Part shown: one piece after another, positions 37,660 through 48,520 of the stretch
Numbering within the stretch: position 1 is the stretch's first letter
Layout of the letters: each line of letters begins with the position of its first letter
Assembly: GCF_904846215.1 (NCBI RefSeq)
Contig: NZ_CAJGZK010000020.1
Location: forward strand, 1-61,674
Direction: 5' to 3'
Origin: Psychrobacter glacincola
GTDB lineage: Bacteria; Pseudomonadota; Gammaproteobacteria; Pseudomonadales; Moraxellaceae
DNA: 61,674 bases
The notes under the pieces: model-generated
Told to the model about the DNA's origin: nothing
The model's database searches: none
Seen by the model: only the letters and a program-made list of their open reading frames with translations
Made by a program: the position numbers and the translations under genes

Positions 37660-38904
37660 ATGAGTGCAGAACTTCCATCTACATCAAAAGGTATTGTTAT
37701 CATTGGCGCAGGTTTGGCAGGCTGGCATGTTATTGATGCGATTCGTGCAAAAGACAAAGACATCCCGATTACCTTGATAACTGCCGATAGTGGCGATCGT
37801 TATCACAAGCCTATGCTGACCATGGCCATTAGCCAAAAGAAAAGCGCGGCAGACTTGGTGCGGGCGACGGGAGTTGATGCAGCAAAAGCGGCACAAGTGA
37901 CCCTCCTTGCCAATACGCAAGTAACAGATATTGACGCTGCCGCTCAAACGGTACAGCTTATCTCAGCGCTGCGCTCAGATCCCGTTTATACCAATTATGC
38001 AACGATCAGCTATGACAAGCTGGTCTTAGCAATGGGTGCGCATCCTATTTTTCCAAAAAGCCTACCAGAGGAGTTGGTCTGGCACGTCAATCATATTGAG
38101 CGCTTTGGGCAGTTACAAGAAAAGCTGGCAGCTGGTAGTCAGCATGTCGCTATTATTGGTGCTGGTATGGTCGGTACTGAGATTGCCGAAGACTTATTAA
38201 AAGCAGGTCATCAAGTGACATTGATTGATCTAAATGATGCGCCACTATCACAAATGCTGCCAACAAAAGCCACTGCGCGTATCGCGGCAGCGGTCCAATC
38301 GCAAGGAATTAACTTTTTGGGCGGCTATCAGGTATCTGGTGTTATTCGTAACAGTGAAGGCAGTAATGATGGAAAGTTGCAAGTCAGCTATGAGCCAATT
38401 GTACCGACCACAGATAGTGAAGACTCTAAACAAGCAGGTGCTACGCAGTCTGAGACATTAGTCGTTGACCATGTGATTGCCAGTACAGGTTTGACCGTCG
38501 ATGGTAAATTGCCAACCGCCGCTGGGGTTGATTTTAATCGCCGCACCGGTATCGAGGTTGACGCACCGACGCTGCGTACTACTACTGATAATATTTATGC
38601 GATTGGTGATTGTATGTCGATTAATGGCGTTGCCTGCCGCTATGTCGCACCACTGCGTGCGCAAGCCGCAACCATTGCTGATGATATCTTAGGGTTAGAG
38701 CATAGCGGCTATGACCATAAACCACCGATGATTCGCCTAAAAAATAAAGCAATTTCGGTGATGGTAACGGGTGTACCGCAAGCGAATGGCAATTGGCAAG
38801 TCACCAGCGAAAGTGACGATGAGCTAATCATGGATTTGCTTGATGATAATAATGAAGTCAGTGCGACAGTAACGATTAAAACGCCGCCAACGGTAACAGC
38901 GTAA
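37660..38904 (+). CDS. rubB: FAD-dependent pyridine nucleotide-disulfide oxidoreductase, rubredoxin reductase-like
   Basis: 414 residues. FAD-binding Rossmann motif IVIIGAGLAGWHVIDAIR at the N-terminus, second (NADH) Rossmann motif VAIIGAGMVGTEIAEDLL, and the FAD-contacting NIYAIGDC. The overall order and the GDRYHKPMLTMAIS segment resemble rubredoxin-NAD+ reductases (RubB/AlkT) of Acinetobacter and Pseudomonas, which pass electrons to rubredoxin for alkane hydroxylase or oxidative-stress pathways. No rubredoxin gene is adjacent, so the partner is unknown and the symbol is tentative. It sits between repeat E and a terminator. Confidence 0.75.
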   Translation: MSAELPSTSKGIVIIGAGLAGWHVIDAIRAKDKDIPITLITADSGDRYHKPMLTMAISQKKSAADLVRATGVDAAKAAQVTLLANTQVTDIDAAAQTVQLISALRSDPVYTNYATISYDKLVLAMGAHPIFPKSLPEELVWHVNHIERFGQLQEKLAAGSQHVAIIGAGMVGTEIAEDLLKAGHQVTLIDLNDAPLSQMLPTKATARIAAAVQSQGINFLGGYQVSGVIRNSEGSNDGKLQVSYEPIVPTTDSEDSKQAGATQSETLVVDHVIASTGLTVDGKLPTAAGVDFNRRTGIEVDAPTLRTTTDNIYAIGDCMSINGVACRYVAPLRAQAATIADDILGLEHSGYDHKPPMIRLKNKAISVMVTGVPQANGNWQVTSESDDELIMDLLDDNNEVSATVTIKTPPTVTA

Positions 38905-39002
38905 TAATTGTAAAAGTTCCTTTAACTCAAACTCACTGTTTTAACTTTTTAGTCTACCTTAGATTTTTAAGTTGAAAATGTTCTAACAGTTAGTGCTAAT
39001 TG

Positions 39003-39040
39003 AAAAGCCAGTCACGTATCAGTAGCATGACTGGCTTTTT
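39003..39040 (+). terminator. terminator after the rubredoxin reductase-like gene
   Basis: AAAAGCCAGTCA and TGACTGGCTTTT form a 12-bp stem, ending in T residues. Confidence 0.8.
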
Positions 39041-39131
39041 TGTGTCAAATATTTGCCATATTTTTATGCTATCTTTAATAAAGATGTTTTTAGTAGATGC
39101 TAATTAAATGATACGAATTGTATTGCTATGA

Positions 39132-39161
39132 TTGACAGGCTTTCATTGATAGCGTTATAGT
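39132..39161 (+). promoter_or_regulatory. candidate sigma-70 promoter of the leucine-degradation cluster
   Basis: TTGACA (39132-39137) and TATAGT (39156-39161) are 18 bases apart, about 105 bases before the acyl-CoA synthetase start. The -35 is a perfect match and the -10 differs at one position. Confidence 0.6.
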
Positions 39162-39265
39162 AGTTCACACGATGTAAGACCTATGCAAGGAAGAAAGACT
39201 TGTCTATAGGCGATTAATAAGCACGATTGATAAGTGCCGTAAAAAGTAAAACGAAAGGACTCGTT

Positions 39266-41020
39266 ATGACTCAAACTATTGACTTCGATAGCATTCTAAA
39301 TAATATTCCCAGTATCAACATGGGTGCGCGCTCAGCAAATGCGCCCCTCACCCAAAGCTATGACAAAGGTCCTGATGTGCCACTGATTGAAGCAACCATC
39401 GGTGATTTCTTTGATGCTATCGTCTCCAAATATCCTGAACGTGAAGCGTTGGTCGTTCGTCATCAAAACATCCGTTGGACGTATCATGAGCTGCAACAGC
39501 AGGTCAATCAGCTGGCGAGCAGTATGATTGAGATGGGGCTTGAGATTGGCGACCGCATCGGTATTTGGTCGCATAACAATGCCGAATGGCTGCTCATGCA
39601 ATTAGCAACCGCAAAGATTGGCATCATTCTGGTCAATATCAATCCTGCCTACCGTACTTTTGAACTGCAATATGCGTTAAATAAACTCGGCTGCTCAGCA
39701 TTGGTGCTGATGCGTCATTTCAAAAGCAGCGACTATGCGCAATTAATCCGCGAGCTCTGTCCTGAGATTTATCATAAAAACTACACTCAACTGGATTTGG
39801 TCGAAATACCTACGATTGAGCGTATCATTTGGATTGATGAGCCAGATAGTGAAGAAGAGTTTCACTTTATGCAGAAGTTCTCTGCATGGATGGCGGAAGG
39901 CGATGCTAACGATCCACGAGTGGCGGAGCGTCAAGCGCAACTTAAAAATACCGATGCTATTAATGTGCAATTTACCAGTGGCACGACAGGTACACCAAAA
40001 GGCGCCACGTTAAGTCATCGTAATATCTTAAATAACGGCTATTTTATCGGTGAGGCGATGAATCTCACTGAAGAGGACAGGCTGTGCATTCCAGTACCTT
40101 TATATCATTGCTTTGGTATGGTACTTGGTAACTTGGCGATTCTCACGCACGGCGGTTGTATCGTTTATCCGAACGATGGTTTTGAGCCATTGTCAGTATT
40201 AAAAGCAGTCGAAGAAGAGAAATGTACGGGTCTCCATGGCGTGCCAACGATGTTTATCGCTGAGCTTGACCATCCTGAATTTCAGAACTTTGATTTATCG
40301 ACCTTGCGTACCGGTATTATGGCAGGCTCTAGCTGCCCGATTGAGGTCATGCGCCGTGTCATTGATGAGATGCATATGAAAGAGGTCACCATTGCTTATG
40401 GTATGACCGAAACCAGTCCCGTATCTTGTCAGACCAATGAACATACGCCACTTGATAAACAAGTCTCGACCGTTGGACTCGTGCAGCCAGCGCTTGAAGT
40501 CAAAGTGATTGATACCGAAACAGGTGAAATTGTGTCCTTAGGCGAAACTGGTGAGCTGCTTACCCGTGGTTATTCGGTGATGAAAGGCTATTGGGGCAGT
40601 CGCTTTAAAACGCGCGAAGCTATTCAAGATGGTTGGATGCATACGGGTGATTTGGCAACCATGGACGAAGACGGCTATGTCAAAGTCGTCGGTCGTAGCA
40701 AAGATATGGTCATCCGTGGCGGTGAAAATATCTATCCAGTAGAAGTCGAGAACTATCTATACCGCCATCCTAAAATCCGTGATGTACAAATCGTTGGCAT
40801 ACCAGATAAGCGTTATGGCGAAGTATTGGCCGCTTGGATTATTCCTAAAGAAGAGGGCTGCTTGACCGAAGAAGAAGTACGCCAATTCTGTAGCGAGCAT
40901 ATTGCCCACTATAAAGTGCCGACCTATTATCGCTTCGTTACCGAGTATCCAATGACCATTACCGGTAAAATTCAGAAATATAAAATCATTGAGCAGATGA
41001 AAGAAGAATTGGGTTTGTAG
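39266..41020 (+). CDS. AMP-forming acyl-CoA synthetase
   Basis: 584 residues from the ATG at 39266, with AAAGGA seven bases upstream; the frame is open back to a TTG at 39227. Adenylate-forming enzyme: phosphate-binding motif [51 protein letters not shown], and the C-terminal lysine in TGKIQKYK. It activates a carboxylic acid to its CoA thioester. Its place at the head of the liu genes suggests a short branched-chain acid such as isovalerate, but sequence alone does not fix the substrate. Confidence 0.88.
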   Translation: MTQTIDFDSILNNIPSINMGARSANAPLTQSYDKGPDVPLIEATIGDFFDAIVSKYPEREALVVRHQNIRWTYHELQQQVNQLASSMIEMGLEIGDRIGIWSHNNAEWLLMQLATAKIGIILVNINPAYRTFELQYALNKLGCSALVLMRHFKSSDYAQLIRELCPEIYHKNYTQLDLVEIPTIERIIWIDEPDSEEEFHFMQKFSAWMAEGDANDPRVAERQAQLKNTDAINVQFTSGTTGTPKGATLSHRNILNNGYFIGEAMNLTEEDRLCIPVPLYHCFGMVLGNLAILTHGGCIVYPNDGFEPLSVLKAVEEEKCTGLHGVPTMFIAELDHPEFQNFDLSTLRTGIMAGSSCPIEVMRRVIDEMHMKEVTIAYGMTETSPVSCQTNEHTPLDKQVSTVGLVQPALEVKVIDTETGEIVSLGETGELLTRGYSVMKGYWGSRFKTREAIQDGWMHTGDLATMDEDGYVKVVGRSKDMVIRGGENIYPVEVENYLYRHPKIRDVQIVGIPDKRYGEVLAAWIIPKEEGCLTEEEVRQFCSEHIAHYKVPTYYRFVTEYPMTITGKIQKYKIIEQMKEELGL

Positions 41021-41145
41021 TCCATTCGATTATTATTTTTACCTTATTAAAAGTTAGTGATACGAGTACAGACCAAAATAACGGGCAGTTAAAAAAATCG
41101 CATAAAAAAGCTACTCGCATTTACGCATCAAAGAAAAGGGATATC

Positions 41146-42756
41146 ATGAGCGCCATCATAACCAGTAAATTGAGTCCAAACGCTGCTGAATTTCAGCAAA
41201 ACGCTACTGCCATGCAAGAGGTCGTAGATGACCTGTATATACACCTGCGTAAAGTCGCCCAAGGTGGCTCAGAGCGTGCGCGAGCTAAACATTTGGCGCG
41301 TGGCAAGCTGTTACCTCGCGAGCGTGTTGAGCGTTTACTTGATGTCGGAACGCCATTTCTAGAAGTGGCGCCGATGGCAGCGCACGATATGTACGGCGAA
41401 GAGATTCCTGCGGCTGGCGTGATTGCCGGTATCGGGCGCATTAACGGTATCGAGTGTATGATTGTCTGTAATGATGCCACGGTAAAAGGCGGCACTTATT
41501 ATCCGATGACTGTCAAAAAACATCTGCGTGCACAAGAAATTGCGCAAGAAAATCATCTACCGTGTGTTTATTTGGTTGATTCGGGCGGTGCAAACTTACC
41601 CAATCAAGATGAAGTATTCCCTGATAAAGAGCATTTCGGGCGTATATTTTTTAATCAGGCGAATATGAGTGCCGCTGGTATTCCACAGATTGCCGTGGTA
41701 ATGGGCAGCTGTACCGCAGGCGGCGCTTATGTACCAGCAATGAGCGATGAATCTATTATTGTCAAAGACCAAGGGACTATCTTTTTGGGTGGTCCGCCAC
41801 TGGTAAAAGCAGCAACCGGTGAAGAGGTCACGGCAGAAGATTTGGGCGGTGGTGATGTACATACGCGTCTATCAGGTGTGGTCGATCATTTGGCGCAAAA
41901 CGATACGCATGCGTTATCGATAGCGCGTAATATCGTCAGCCATTTAAATCGTCCTGCTAAGCAAATCCCAAATCAAATCAAACCGCTTCCACCGCGCTAT
42001 GATGCCAAAGAGCTATACGGCGTTATTCCAACCGATAAGCGCAAGCCATTTGATATCAAAGAAATCATCGCCCGTATCGTTGATGACAGTGCTTTTGATG
42101 AATTTAAAGCGCGCTTTGGCACGACGCTGGTTTGCGGTTTCGCTCATATCGAAGGTATGCCAGTTGGTATTATCGCCAATAACGGCATCTTATTTAGTGA
42201 GTCAGCACAAAAAGGTACGCATTTCATTGAGCTGTGCTGTAAGCGCAAAATTCCACTCATATTCCTACAAAATATCACCGGCTTTATGGTCGGTCGTAAA
42301 TATGAAAACGAAGGTATTGCTCGTCATGGTGCTAAGATGGTGATGGCAGTGGCGAATGCAAAAGTACCTAAGTTTACTGTTATCGTTGGTGGCTCATTCG
42401 GTGCTGGTAACTACGGTATGTGTGGACGTGCTTATAGTCCGCGCTTCTTATGGATGTGGCCAAATGCGCGTATCTCTGTCATGGGCGGCGAGCAAGCAGC
42501 ATCGGTATTGGCAACGGTTAAGCGTGATAACTTTGACCGTAAAGGCGAGGCGTGGAGTGATGAAGATGAAGCAGCGTTTAAAGCGCCAATACGTGACATG
42601 TATGAAGAGCAAGGTCATCCTTATTATGCCACCGCTCGTCTATGGGATGACGGCGTGATTGATCCTGCTGATACGCGTAACGTATTGGCATTAGCGCTTA
42701 GTGCAGCTCACAATGCTCCTATCGAAGAGACGACTTTTGGTGTCTTTAGAATGTAA
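41146..42756 (+). CDS. liuB: methylcrotonyl-CoA carboxylase, carboxyltransferase (beta) subunit
   Basis: Transfers CO2 from biotin to 3-methylcrotonyl-CoA to give 3-methylglutaconyl-CoA in leucine catabolism. 536 residues, the usual length. Motifs: [83 protein letters not shown] and [19 protein letters not shown]. The last two are the crotonase-fold acyl-CoA and carboxybiotin sites. Partner of LiuD downstream. Confidence 0.95.
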   Translation: MSAIITSKLSPNAAEFQQNATAMQEVVDDLYIHLRKVAQGGSERARAKHLARGKLLPRERVERLLDVGTPFLEVAPMAAHDMYGEEIPAAGVIAGIGRINGIECMIVCNDATVKGGTYYPMTVKKHLRAQEIAQENHLPCVYLVDSGGANLPNQDEVFPDKEHFGRIFFNQANMSAAGIPQIAVVMGSCTAGGAYVPAMSDESIIVKDQGTIFLGGPPLVKAATGEEVTAEDLGGGDVHTRLSGVVDHLAQNDTHALSIARNIVSHLNRPAKQIPNQIKPLPPRYDAKELYGVIPTDKRKPFDIKEIIARIVDDSAFDEFKARFGTTLVCGFAHIEGMPVGIIANNGILFSESAQKGTHFIELCCKRKIPLIFLQNITGFMVGRKYENEGIARHGAKMVMAVANAKVPKFTVIVGGSFGAGNYGMCGRAYSPRFLWMWPNARISVMGGEQAASVLATVKRDNFDRKGEAWSDEDEAAFKAPIRDMYEEQGHPYYATARLWDDGVIDPADTRNVLALALSAAHNAPIEETTFGVFRM

Positions 42757-42923
42757 GAGTTTTAATGTCTGCCCATAATAAGTTTTTTTCATTATAAGAG
42801 GCTGCTGCGACAACTTTTTAAGAAGTACGATTTGTACATCTGCATTCGGTTTCCTTGTATTAGCATTATTATGGATTGACCCAGAGTTTTTTAAGTATTT
42901 ACATAAAAAATATAGAGAAAGCT

Positions 42924-43742
42924 ATGACAAAAGATATTAACGAAAAATCTGACAATTATAAAAGTTTATTGGTTAACGTTGAGCAGTATGTGGCGACGGT
43001 AACTTTGAATCGTCCTGAAATACGTAATGCCTTTAACGATGAGATGATTGCCGAGTTGACTGAGGTATTTAATAATCTTGGCGCTAACGATGAGGTACGT
43101 GTCATCGTTTTAGCCGCTGCTGGAAAAGCCTTTTGCGCAGGTGCGGATTTGAACTGGATGCGCGCGATGGCAGATTATAGTTATGAGGAAAATCTAGCGG
43201 ACGCCGATAAATTGGCGCAAATGCTCAAGACTATTTATGAATGTCCAAAACCAACGATAGCTGCTATTCAAGGGGATGTGTATGCAGGCGGTATGGGGTT
43301 GGTTGCGGTTTGTGATGTGGCAATCGCTGTAAGAATTGCCAATTTCTGTCTTAGCGAAGTACGTTTGGGATTAGCACCTGCAACCATTAGCCCTTATGTG
43401 ATACGCGCATTGGGTGCCAGAGCATCGCAGCGTTACTTCTTAAGCGCTGAAGTGTTTGATAGTAAAAAAGCCCGTCAGCTTGGCTTTATCCATGAGCGCG
43501 TCAGCGAAGAGTCACTGGACGATGCGGTTGAAGCATTCTGCGCCAAAGTAGTCAAAAACAGCCCTGAAGCAGTTAAAACCTGCAAGCGTTTATTACATGA
43601 CGTCGCAGGTGCACCGATTACCGATGAACTGATTGCTGATACGGTTAAAGGTATTGCCGATATCCGCTCATCAGAGCAGGGTAAGGAAGGCGTGCAAGCA
43701 TTTTTGCAAAAACGTCAACCTAATTGGCTGATAGCTGATTAA
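42924..43742 (+). CDS. liuC: 3-methylglutaconyl-CoA hydratase (enoyl-CoA hydratase family)
   Basis: Hydrates 3-methylglutaconyl-CoA to HMG-CoA. 272 residues from the ATG at 42924 (AGAGAAAG upstream); an upstream TTG at 42876 is less likely. Crotonase-family motifs: NRPEIRNAFNDEM, AAGKAFCAGADLNWMRAM (oxyanion hole) and GDVYAGGMGLVAVCDVA. The GADLNWM form is typical of LiuC. Position between liuB and liuD supports the assignment. The stop is 30 bases before liuD. Confidence 0.92.
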   Translation: MTKDINEKSDNYKSLLVNVEQYVATVTLNRPEIRNAFNDEMIAELTEVFNNLGANDEVRVIVLAAAGKAFCAGADLNWMRAMADYSYEENLADADKLAQMLKTIYECPKPTIAAIQGDVYAGGMGLVAVCDVAIAVRIANFCLSEVRLGLAPATISPYVIRALGARASQRYFLSAEVFDSKKARQLGFIHERVSEESLDDAVEAFCAKVVKNSPEAVKTCKRLLHDVAGAPITDELIADTVKGIADIRSSEQGKEGVQAFLQKRQPNWLIAD

Positions 43743-43772
43743 TGATAAAAATCATAAGACACAGGGACTGTT

Positions 43773-45899
43773 ATGTTTTCTAAAATTCTAATCGCCAACC
43801 GTGGTGAAATTGCCTGCCGAGTTGCTGCGACTGCCAAGCGTTTGGGTGTGAGTACCGTCGCTGTTTATTCTGATGCTGACCGTGAAGCTAAGCATGTGGC
43901 TGTCTGTGATGAAGCGATTTATTTGGGTGGTTCTGCCCCAAAAGACAGCTATCTAAAAGGCGATGCTATCATTGCGATTGCCCTTGATACTGGCGCACAA
44001 GCGATTCATCCGGGTTATGGATTTTTAAGTGAAAACGCGGATTTTGCGCAGGCTTGCCAAGATGCAGGATTGGTTTTTATTGGTCCATCGGCTGATGCTA
44101 TCCGCGCTATGGGCGGTAAGTCGGAGTCCAAGCGTTTGATGGAAGCGGCGGGCGTGCGACTAATACCCGGTTATCATGGTGACAATCAAGACGCAGCATT
44201 TTTGCAACAGCAAGCAGATAATATTGGCTATCCGGTACTGATTAAAGCCAGTGCAGGTGGTGGCGGTAAAGGCATGCGTATCGTCGAACAAAGCAGTGAC
44301 TTTATCGATTTGTTAGAATCATGCCGCCGTGAAGCGATTACCAGCTTTGGTAATGATCAGGTATTGGTCGAAAAATATGCCCTAAAACCACGCCATATCG
44401 AAATCCAAGTATTCGGCGATACGCATGGCAATTATGTGCATCTGTTTGAGCGTGATTGCTCGGTGCAGCGTCGCCATCAAAAGGTACTAGAAGAAGCGCC
44501 GGCACCGGGTGTCGATGCTGCGATGCGTGAAGCGATGGGAACTGCGGCGATTGAAGCGGCACGTGCAGTCAGTTATTTTGGCGCAGGTACGGTTGAATTT
44601 ATCGTTGAGCAACGCGCGGGCGCTATGCATTTCTATTTTATGGAGATGAATACCCGCCTGCAAGTTGAGCATCCCGTTAGTGAGGCTATCTCTGGCGTAG
44701 ACTTGGTTGAATGGCAACTGTTGGTCGCGGCAGGCTTACCCCTCCCTAAAAAACAAGAAGAGCTAGCAATCAACGGTCATGCGATTGAAGCACGTATTTG
44801 TGCTGAAAATCCTGATAATGGGTTTCTGCCAGCGACGGGCATTTTATTTACTTATCAAAAGCCTAAACATAGTACTTTCGTTATTAATAAAAATAGCGCT
44901 GATGTACGTATCGATGACGGCGTACGTGAAGGTGATGTCATCAGTCCGTTCTACGACTCTATGATTGCCAAATTGATCGTGCATGCACCAACGCGCGAGC
45001 AAGCATTGGCTAAGCTCGACCGTGCGTTAGCGCAAACGCGTATCGTCGGTCTGCCAAATAATGTGGCATTTTTACGTTATATCATTAATACAGAATCTTT
45101 TAGCCAAGCCAATCTTGATACGGCGCTGATTGAACGTGAGCGTGATGAGTTGTTTGATCAGCATCCGCTTGCGCTATCGACGCTTGCAGTGACGGCTATT
45201 ACCCAGCAGCTTGCCAGTGAAGCGGCAGCGCAAACAGCGAAAAGTACAGGTGCAGACCCATTTAGTAAACCGATAGGCTTTCGTGCCTTTAGCGATTATA
45301 CGCGCTCGTTTAGCTTGGTTTATGATGAGCAATCTTATAACGCTCGTATTAGTAATTGGCACAACGCCACTTGTTCAGACAGCAAAAAAGGCAGCGATAA
45401 CCTCAGTAGCTTTACGCTTATTATTGAAAAAGAAATCAGCAATACTGAAGATAATAGCAATGCTAATGTAGCCGCGCAGACAGAAATGGTTTATGAATGT
45501 CAAGGTAGCTACGTCAGTAGCGATGCGCATAATCATACGTTATGGTTAGATGGTGCTCGTATCAACGCCCAAAGCTGGACAAGCCATGAGACCGTCTATG
45601 TCTTTACCGATAGTGGGCGTGATGAGATTACGCTGATTGATATCATGGCGCACGTTGGTGAAGAGTCGGCGGCGGTTGGTAGTTTAAAATCACCGATGCC
45701 GGGTCAGGTAGTGGCCTTTAAAGTCGCGGTTGGCGATAGCGTTAAAAAAGGCGAGCCGCTCGCGGTCATTGAAGCGATGAAAATCGAACATACCATTACG
45801 GCACCAACTGATGGTGTAGTTGCAGAATTGTTATTTGCGGCAGGCGACTCGGTTGCTGATGGTGATGAGCTGTTGCGTATCGATACTGAAAGCCGATAG
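43773..45899 (+). CDS. liuD: methylcrotonyl-CoA carboxylase, biotin-containing (alpha) subunit
   Basis: 708 residues combining biotin carboxylase, linker and biotin carrier domains. Biotin carboxylase: FSKILIANRGEIACRV, IHPGYGFLSENADFA, the ATP loop KASAGGGGKGMRIV and EMNTRLQVEHPVSE. The carrier domain is at the C-terminus: SPMPGQVVAFKV and EAMKIEHTI, with Lys670 as the biotin site (AMKI instead of the commoner AMKM). It needs BirA, encoded at 49287-50255. The region 480-600 is a poorly conserved linker. Confidence 0.95.
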   Translation: MFSKILIANRGEIACRVAATAKRLGVSTVAVYSDADREAKHVAVCDEAIYLGGSAPKDSYLKGDAIIAIALDTGAQAIHPGYGFLSENADFAQACQDAGLVFIGPSADAIRAMGGKSESKRLMEAAGVRLIPGYHGDNQDAAFLQQQADNIGYPVLIKASAGGGGKGMRIVEQSSDFIDLLESCRREAITSFGNDQVLVEKYALKPRHIEIQVFGDTHGNYVHLFERDCSVQRRHQKVLEEAPAPGVDAAMREAMGTAAIEAARAVSYFGAGTVEFIVEQRAGAMHFYFMEMNTRLQVEHPVSEAISGVDLVEWQLLVAAGLPLPKKQEELAINGHAIEARICAENPDNGFLPATGILFTYQKPKHSTFVINKNSADVRIDDGVREGDVISPFYDSMIAKLIVHAPTREQALAKLDRALAQTRIVGLPNNVAFLRYIINTESFSQANLDTALIERERDELFDQHPLALSTLAVTAITQQLASEAAAQTAKSTGADPFSKPIGFRAFSDYTRSFSLVYDEQSYNARISNWHNATCSDSKKGSDNLSSFTLIIEKEISNTEDNSNANVAAQTEMVYECQGSYVSSDAHNHTLWLDGARINAQSWTSHETVYVFTDSGRDEITLIDIMAHVGEESAAVGSLKSPMPGQVVAFKVAVGDSVKKGEPLAVIEAMKIEHTITAPTDGVVAELLFAAGDSVADGDELLRIDTESR

Positions 45900-45947
45900 C
45901 GGACAGACGAGTAATAACAAGGTGAATAAGTAAAAAGGATAATTAGC

Positions 45948-46868
45948 ATGAGTATATCGTATCCAAAGCACGTCACCATCGTTGACGTCAGCCCCCGTGA
46001 TGGCTTGCAAAATGAGTCCAAAACCGTGCCGACAGCAGTAAAGCAAGCACTTATCGATGACTTAATTGCAGCAGGTATAAAGAAACTTGAAGCTACTAGC
46101 TTCGTCTCGCCCAAATGGGTGCCGCAAATGGGTGATAATAGCGCGCTGTTAGAGGCACTTGCGCCGACACGTCACGCCGACGTTTGCTACTCGGTACTCG
46201 TACCGAATATGCGCGGTTTTGAGAATGCGATCAATCATCGCCCTGATGAAATCGTTATTTTTGGCTCAGCCAGTGAGACCTTTAGCCAAAAGAACATCAA
46301 TTGCAGTATTGATGAAAGCATTGAGCGTTTCGCGCCCGTTGCTGCAGCAGCAAAAGCGCAAGGCATCAAGGTGCGCGGCGTTATCTCTTGCACGGTTGGT
46401 TGCCCTTATGAAGGTGAGATTGATCCAAGTAAAGTGGCATATGTGACCAAGCGTTTAATTGAGATTGGCGCTGAACAAATTGGTATTGCGGATACCATTG
46501 GTGTAGGTACGCCGCTTAAGGTACAGCGTGCGCTACGAGCCGCACTGGAATATGCTGATATTGCCATGCTATCTGGGCATTTTCATGATACTTATGGTCA
46601 AGCACTAAGCAATACCTTAGCGGCACTACAGATGGGCATCAGTGAATTTGATACCTCAGTCGCTGGGCTTGGCGGATGTCCGTATGCCAAAGGCGCGACG
46701 GGTAATGTTGCAACTGAAGATGTGGTTTATATGCTGCATGGCATGGGTATCAGCACTGGTATTGATTTGGATAAATTGGTCATTGCTGGTGAGCGTATTA
46801 GCAAATTCTTAGGTCGTCCTAACGGTTCAAATGTGGCACGTGCCTTGATTAATAAACGTCAGTCTTAA
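45948..46868 (+). CDS. liuE: hydroxymethylglutaryl-CoA lyase
   Basis: Cleaves HMG-CoA to acetyl-CoA and acetoacetate, the last step of the leucine pathway. 306 residues. Motifs: VTIVDVSPRDGLQNESK, ATSFVSPKWVPQM, LSGHFHDTYGQAL and the signature GLGGCPYAKGATGNVATEDV with the catalytic cysteine. Follows liuD by 48 bases. No acetoacetate-activating genes are seen in the window. Confidence 0.95.
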   Translation: MSISYPKHVTIVDVSPRDGLQNESKTVPTAVKQALIDDLIAAGIKKLEATSFVSPKWVPQMGDNSALLEALAPTRHADVCYSVLVPNMRGFENAINHRPDEIVIFGSASETFSQKNINCSIDESIERFAPVAAAAKAQGIKVRGVISCTVGCPYEGEIDPSKVAYVTKRLIEIGAEQIGIADTIGVGTPLKVQRALRAALEYADIAMLSGHFHDTYGQALSNTLAALQMGISEFDTSVAGLGGCPYAKGATGNVATEDVVYMLHGMGISTGIDLDKLVIAGERISKFLGRPNGSNVARALINKRQS

Positions 46869-46904
46869 CCAACATATAATTTATTTACTTTAAAACTGAT
46901 ATAA

Positions 46905-46981
46905 GTGCTACTGGAGTAAATTTTTCGCAGCCTCTGTCACGCCTGCGAACAGCAAGCAAGAAAAATTAGCACCAGTAGCAC
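46905..46981. repeat. 77-nt core hairpin between liuE and liuA
   Basis: Arms GTGCTACTGG and CCAGTAGCAC are perfectly complementary and enclose the shared core in reverse orientation (GCAGCCTCTGT...ACAGCAAGCAAG). Ends differ from the 138-bp family. It separates liuA from the rest of the cluster and may act as a partial terminator or processing site. Confidence 0.78.
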
Positions 46982-47099
46982 GGAATTATTAACGTATCGA
47001 TTTTATGTAGAACTGGCTATGACATCAAAAATGGTCTCAAAAAGATGGTGCTTTAAAAAATGGATTAAAATCTAAAACACCAAAATACAAGGAATGGTT

Positions 47100-48287
47100 A
47101 TGAGTTTACCTGGATTGAATTTTCAGCTTGGCGAAGATATTGATGCCTTACGTGATATGGTACAACAGTTTGCTGCCAAAGAAATCGCCCCGCGTGCAAG
47201 CGAAATCGACAGTAGTGATGAGTTCCCAATGGATTTGTGGCAAAAGATGGGCGACATTGGTCTACATGGCATTACCGTTCCTGAAGAGTACGGCGGTTCT
47301 GATATGGGCTATGTCGCGCACATGGTCGCGATGGAAGAGATTAGCCGTGCCTCTGCTTCTGTAGCGCTAAGCTATGGTGCGCACTCAAACCTATGTATCA
47401 ACCAAATCAAACGTAATGGCTCAGAGGAACAAAAGCAAAAGTATCTGCCTAAGCTCATCAGTGGCGAGTTCATTGGTGCATTGGCAATGAGTGAAACTGG
47501 TGCGGGATCAGATGTCGTTAGTATGAAGCTAAAAGCCGAAGAAAAAGATGGCAGTTACGTGTTGAATGGTAGCAAAATGTGGATTACCAATGGTCCTGAC
47601 GCCGACGTGATGGTGGTTTATGCAAAAACTAATCCAGAGTTAGGCGCTAAAGGTATGACCGCTTTTATCGTTGAAAAAGGCATGGAAGGCTTTGGCACCG
47701 CGCAAAAGCTCGATAAGCTCGGTATGCGTGGTAGTCATACTGGCGAGATGACCTTTAATAATGTTGCAGTACCTAAGGAAAACATCTTGGGCGGCTTAAA
47801 CGAAGGCGTCAAAGTTTTGATGAGCGGTCTTGACTATGAGCGTGCGGTATTGGCTGCAGGTCCTATCGGCATCATGCAAGCCGTGATGGACAACGTCGTC
47901 CCTTATATCCATGATCGTAAGCAGTTTGGACAAGCGATTGGCGAATTCCAGCTCATTCAAGGTAAAGTCGCTGATATGTATACTATCTTGCAAGCAGGTC
48001 GCAGCTTCTTATATACCGTTGGCAAAAACCTCGATATGCTAGACAAACGTGGTGCCGGTCATAGCCGAGAAGTGCGCAAAGATTGTGCCAGTGTCATTTT
48101 ATGGTGTGCCGAAAAAGCCACTTGGATGGCAGGCGAAGGCATTCAAATCTTTGGCGGTAATGGCTATACCAACGAGTATCCGCTTGGTCGTTATTGGCGT
48201 GATGCCAAGCTATATGAGATTGGCGCAGGTACCAGTGAGATTCGCCGTATGTTGGTTGGTCGTGAGTTGTTTAACGAGACTAAGTAA
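47100..48287 (+). CDS. liuA: isovaleryl-CoA dehydrogenase
   Basis: FAD enzyme that oxidises isovaleryl-CoA to 3-methylcrotonyl-CoA, upstream of LiuBD in the pathway. 395 residues; ATG at 47100 chosen because AAGGA abuts the earlier ATG at 47094 and has six bases to 47100. Motifs: [49 protein letters not shown] and [16 protein letters not shown]. The catalytic base at the position typical of isovaleryl-CoA dehydrogenases is Glu247 in [12 protein letters not shown]. The gene lies last, whereas in Pseudomonas liu clusters it is first, and it is bracketed by two core hairpins in opposite orientation. Confidence 0.94.
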   Translation: MSLPGLNFQLGEDIDALRDMVQQFAAKEIAPRASEIDSSDEFPMDLWQKMGDIGLHGITVPEEYGGSDMGYVAHMVAMEEISRASASVALSYGAHSNLCINQIKRNGSEEQKQKYLPKLISGEFIGALAMSETGAGSDVVSMKLKAEEKDGSYVLNGSKMWITNGPDADVMVVYAKTNPELGAKGMTAFIVEKGMEGFGTAQKLDKLGMRGSHTGEMTFNNVAVPKENILGGLNEGVKVLMSGLDYERAVLAAGPIGIMQAVMDNVVPYIHDRKQFGQAIGEFQLIQGKVADMYTILQAGRSFLYTVGKNLDMLDKRGAGHSREVRKDCASVILWCAEKATWMAGEGIQIFGGNGYTNEYPLGRYWRDAKLYEIGAGTSEIRRMLVGRELFNETK

Positions 48288-48347
48288 AAATTATTGAATG
48301 TTTGTTAGATATTAATTTCAGAATAAAATCGATACAGTAATATCCTC

Positions 48348-48424
48348 GTGCTAATGGGCTAATTTTTTCTTGCTTGCTGTTCGCAGGCATGACAGATGCT
48401 ACGAAAAACTCATCCCATGAGCAC
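48348..48424. repeat. 77-nt core hairpin downstream of liuA
   Basis: Same length and same flank motif (ATAAAATCGATAC) as the hairpin at 46905 but inverted. Arms GTGCTAATGGG and CCCATGAGCAC pair with one mismatch around CTTGCTTGCTGTTCGCAGGC. Confidence 0.75.
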
Positions 48425-48457
48425 TCTGTATGGGTTTGAAATCGAACAGGATATAAC

Positions 48458-48492
48458 AAAAAAGCAGGACGCTTAAAACGTCCTGCTTTTTT
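48458..48492. terminator. bidirectional terminator between liuA and coaX
   Basis: AAAAAAGCAGGACG, loop, CGTCCTGCTTTTTT. Strong stem for two convergent genes. Confidence 0.9.
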
Positions 48493-48520
48493 ATTCTTAT
48501 TTCATAAATATTCTAAACTA

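Noticed and set aside
46869..47099. Terminator isolating liuA from the rest of the cluster
   Set aside because: The hairpin there is a member of the repeat family without a T-tract at its plus-strand 3' side; it may reduce but need not stop transcription.
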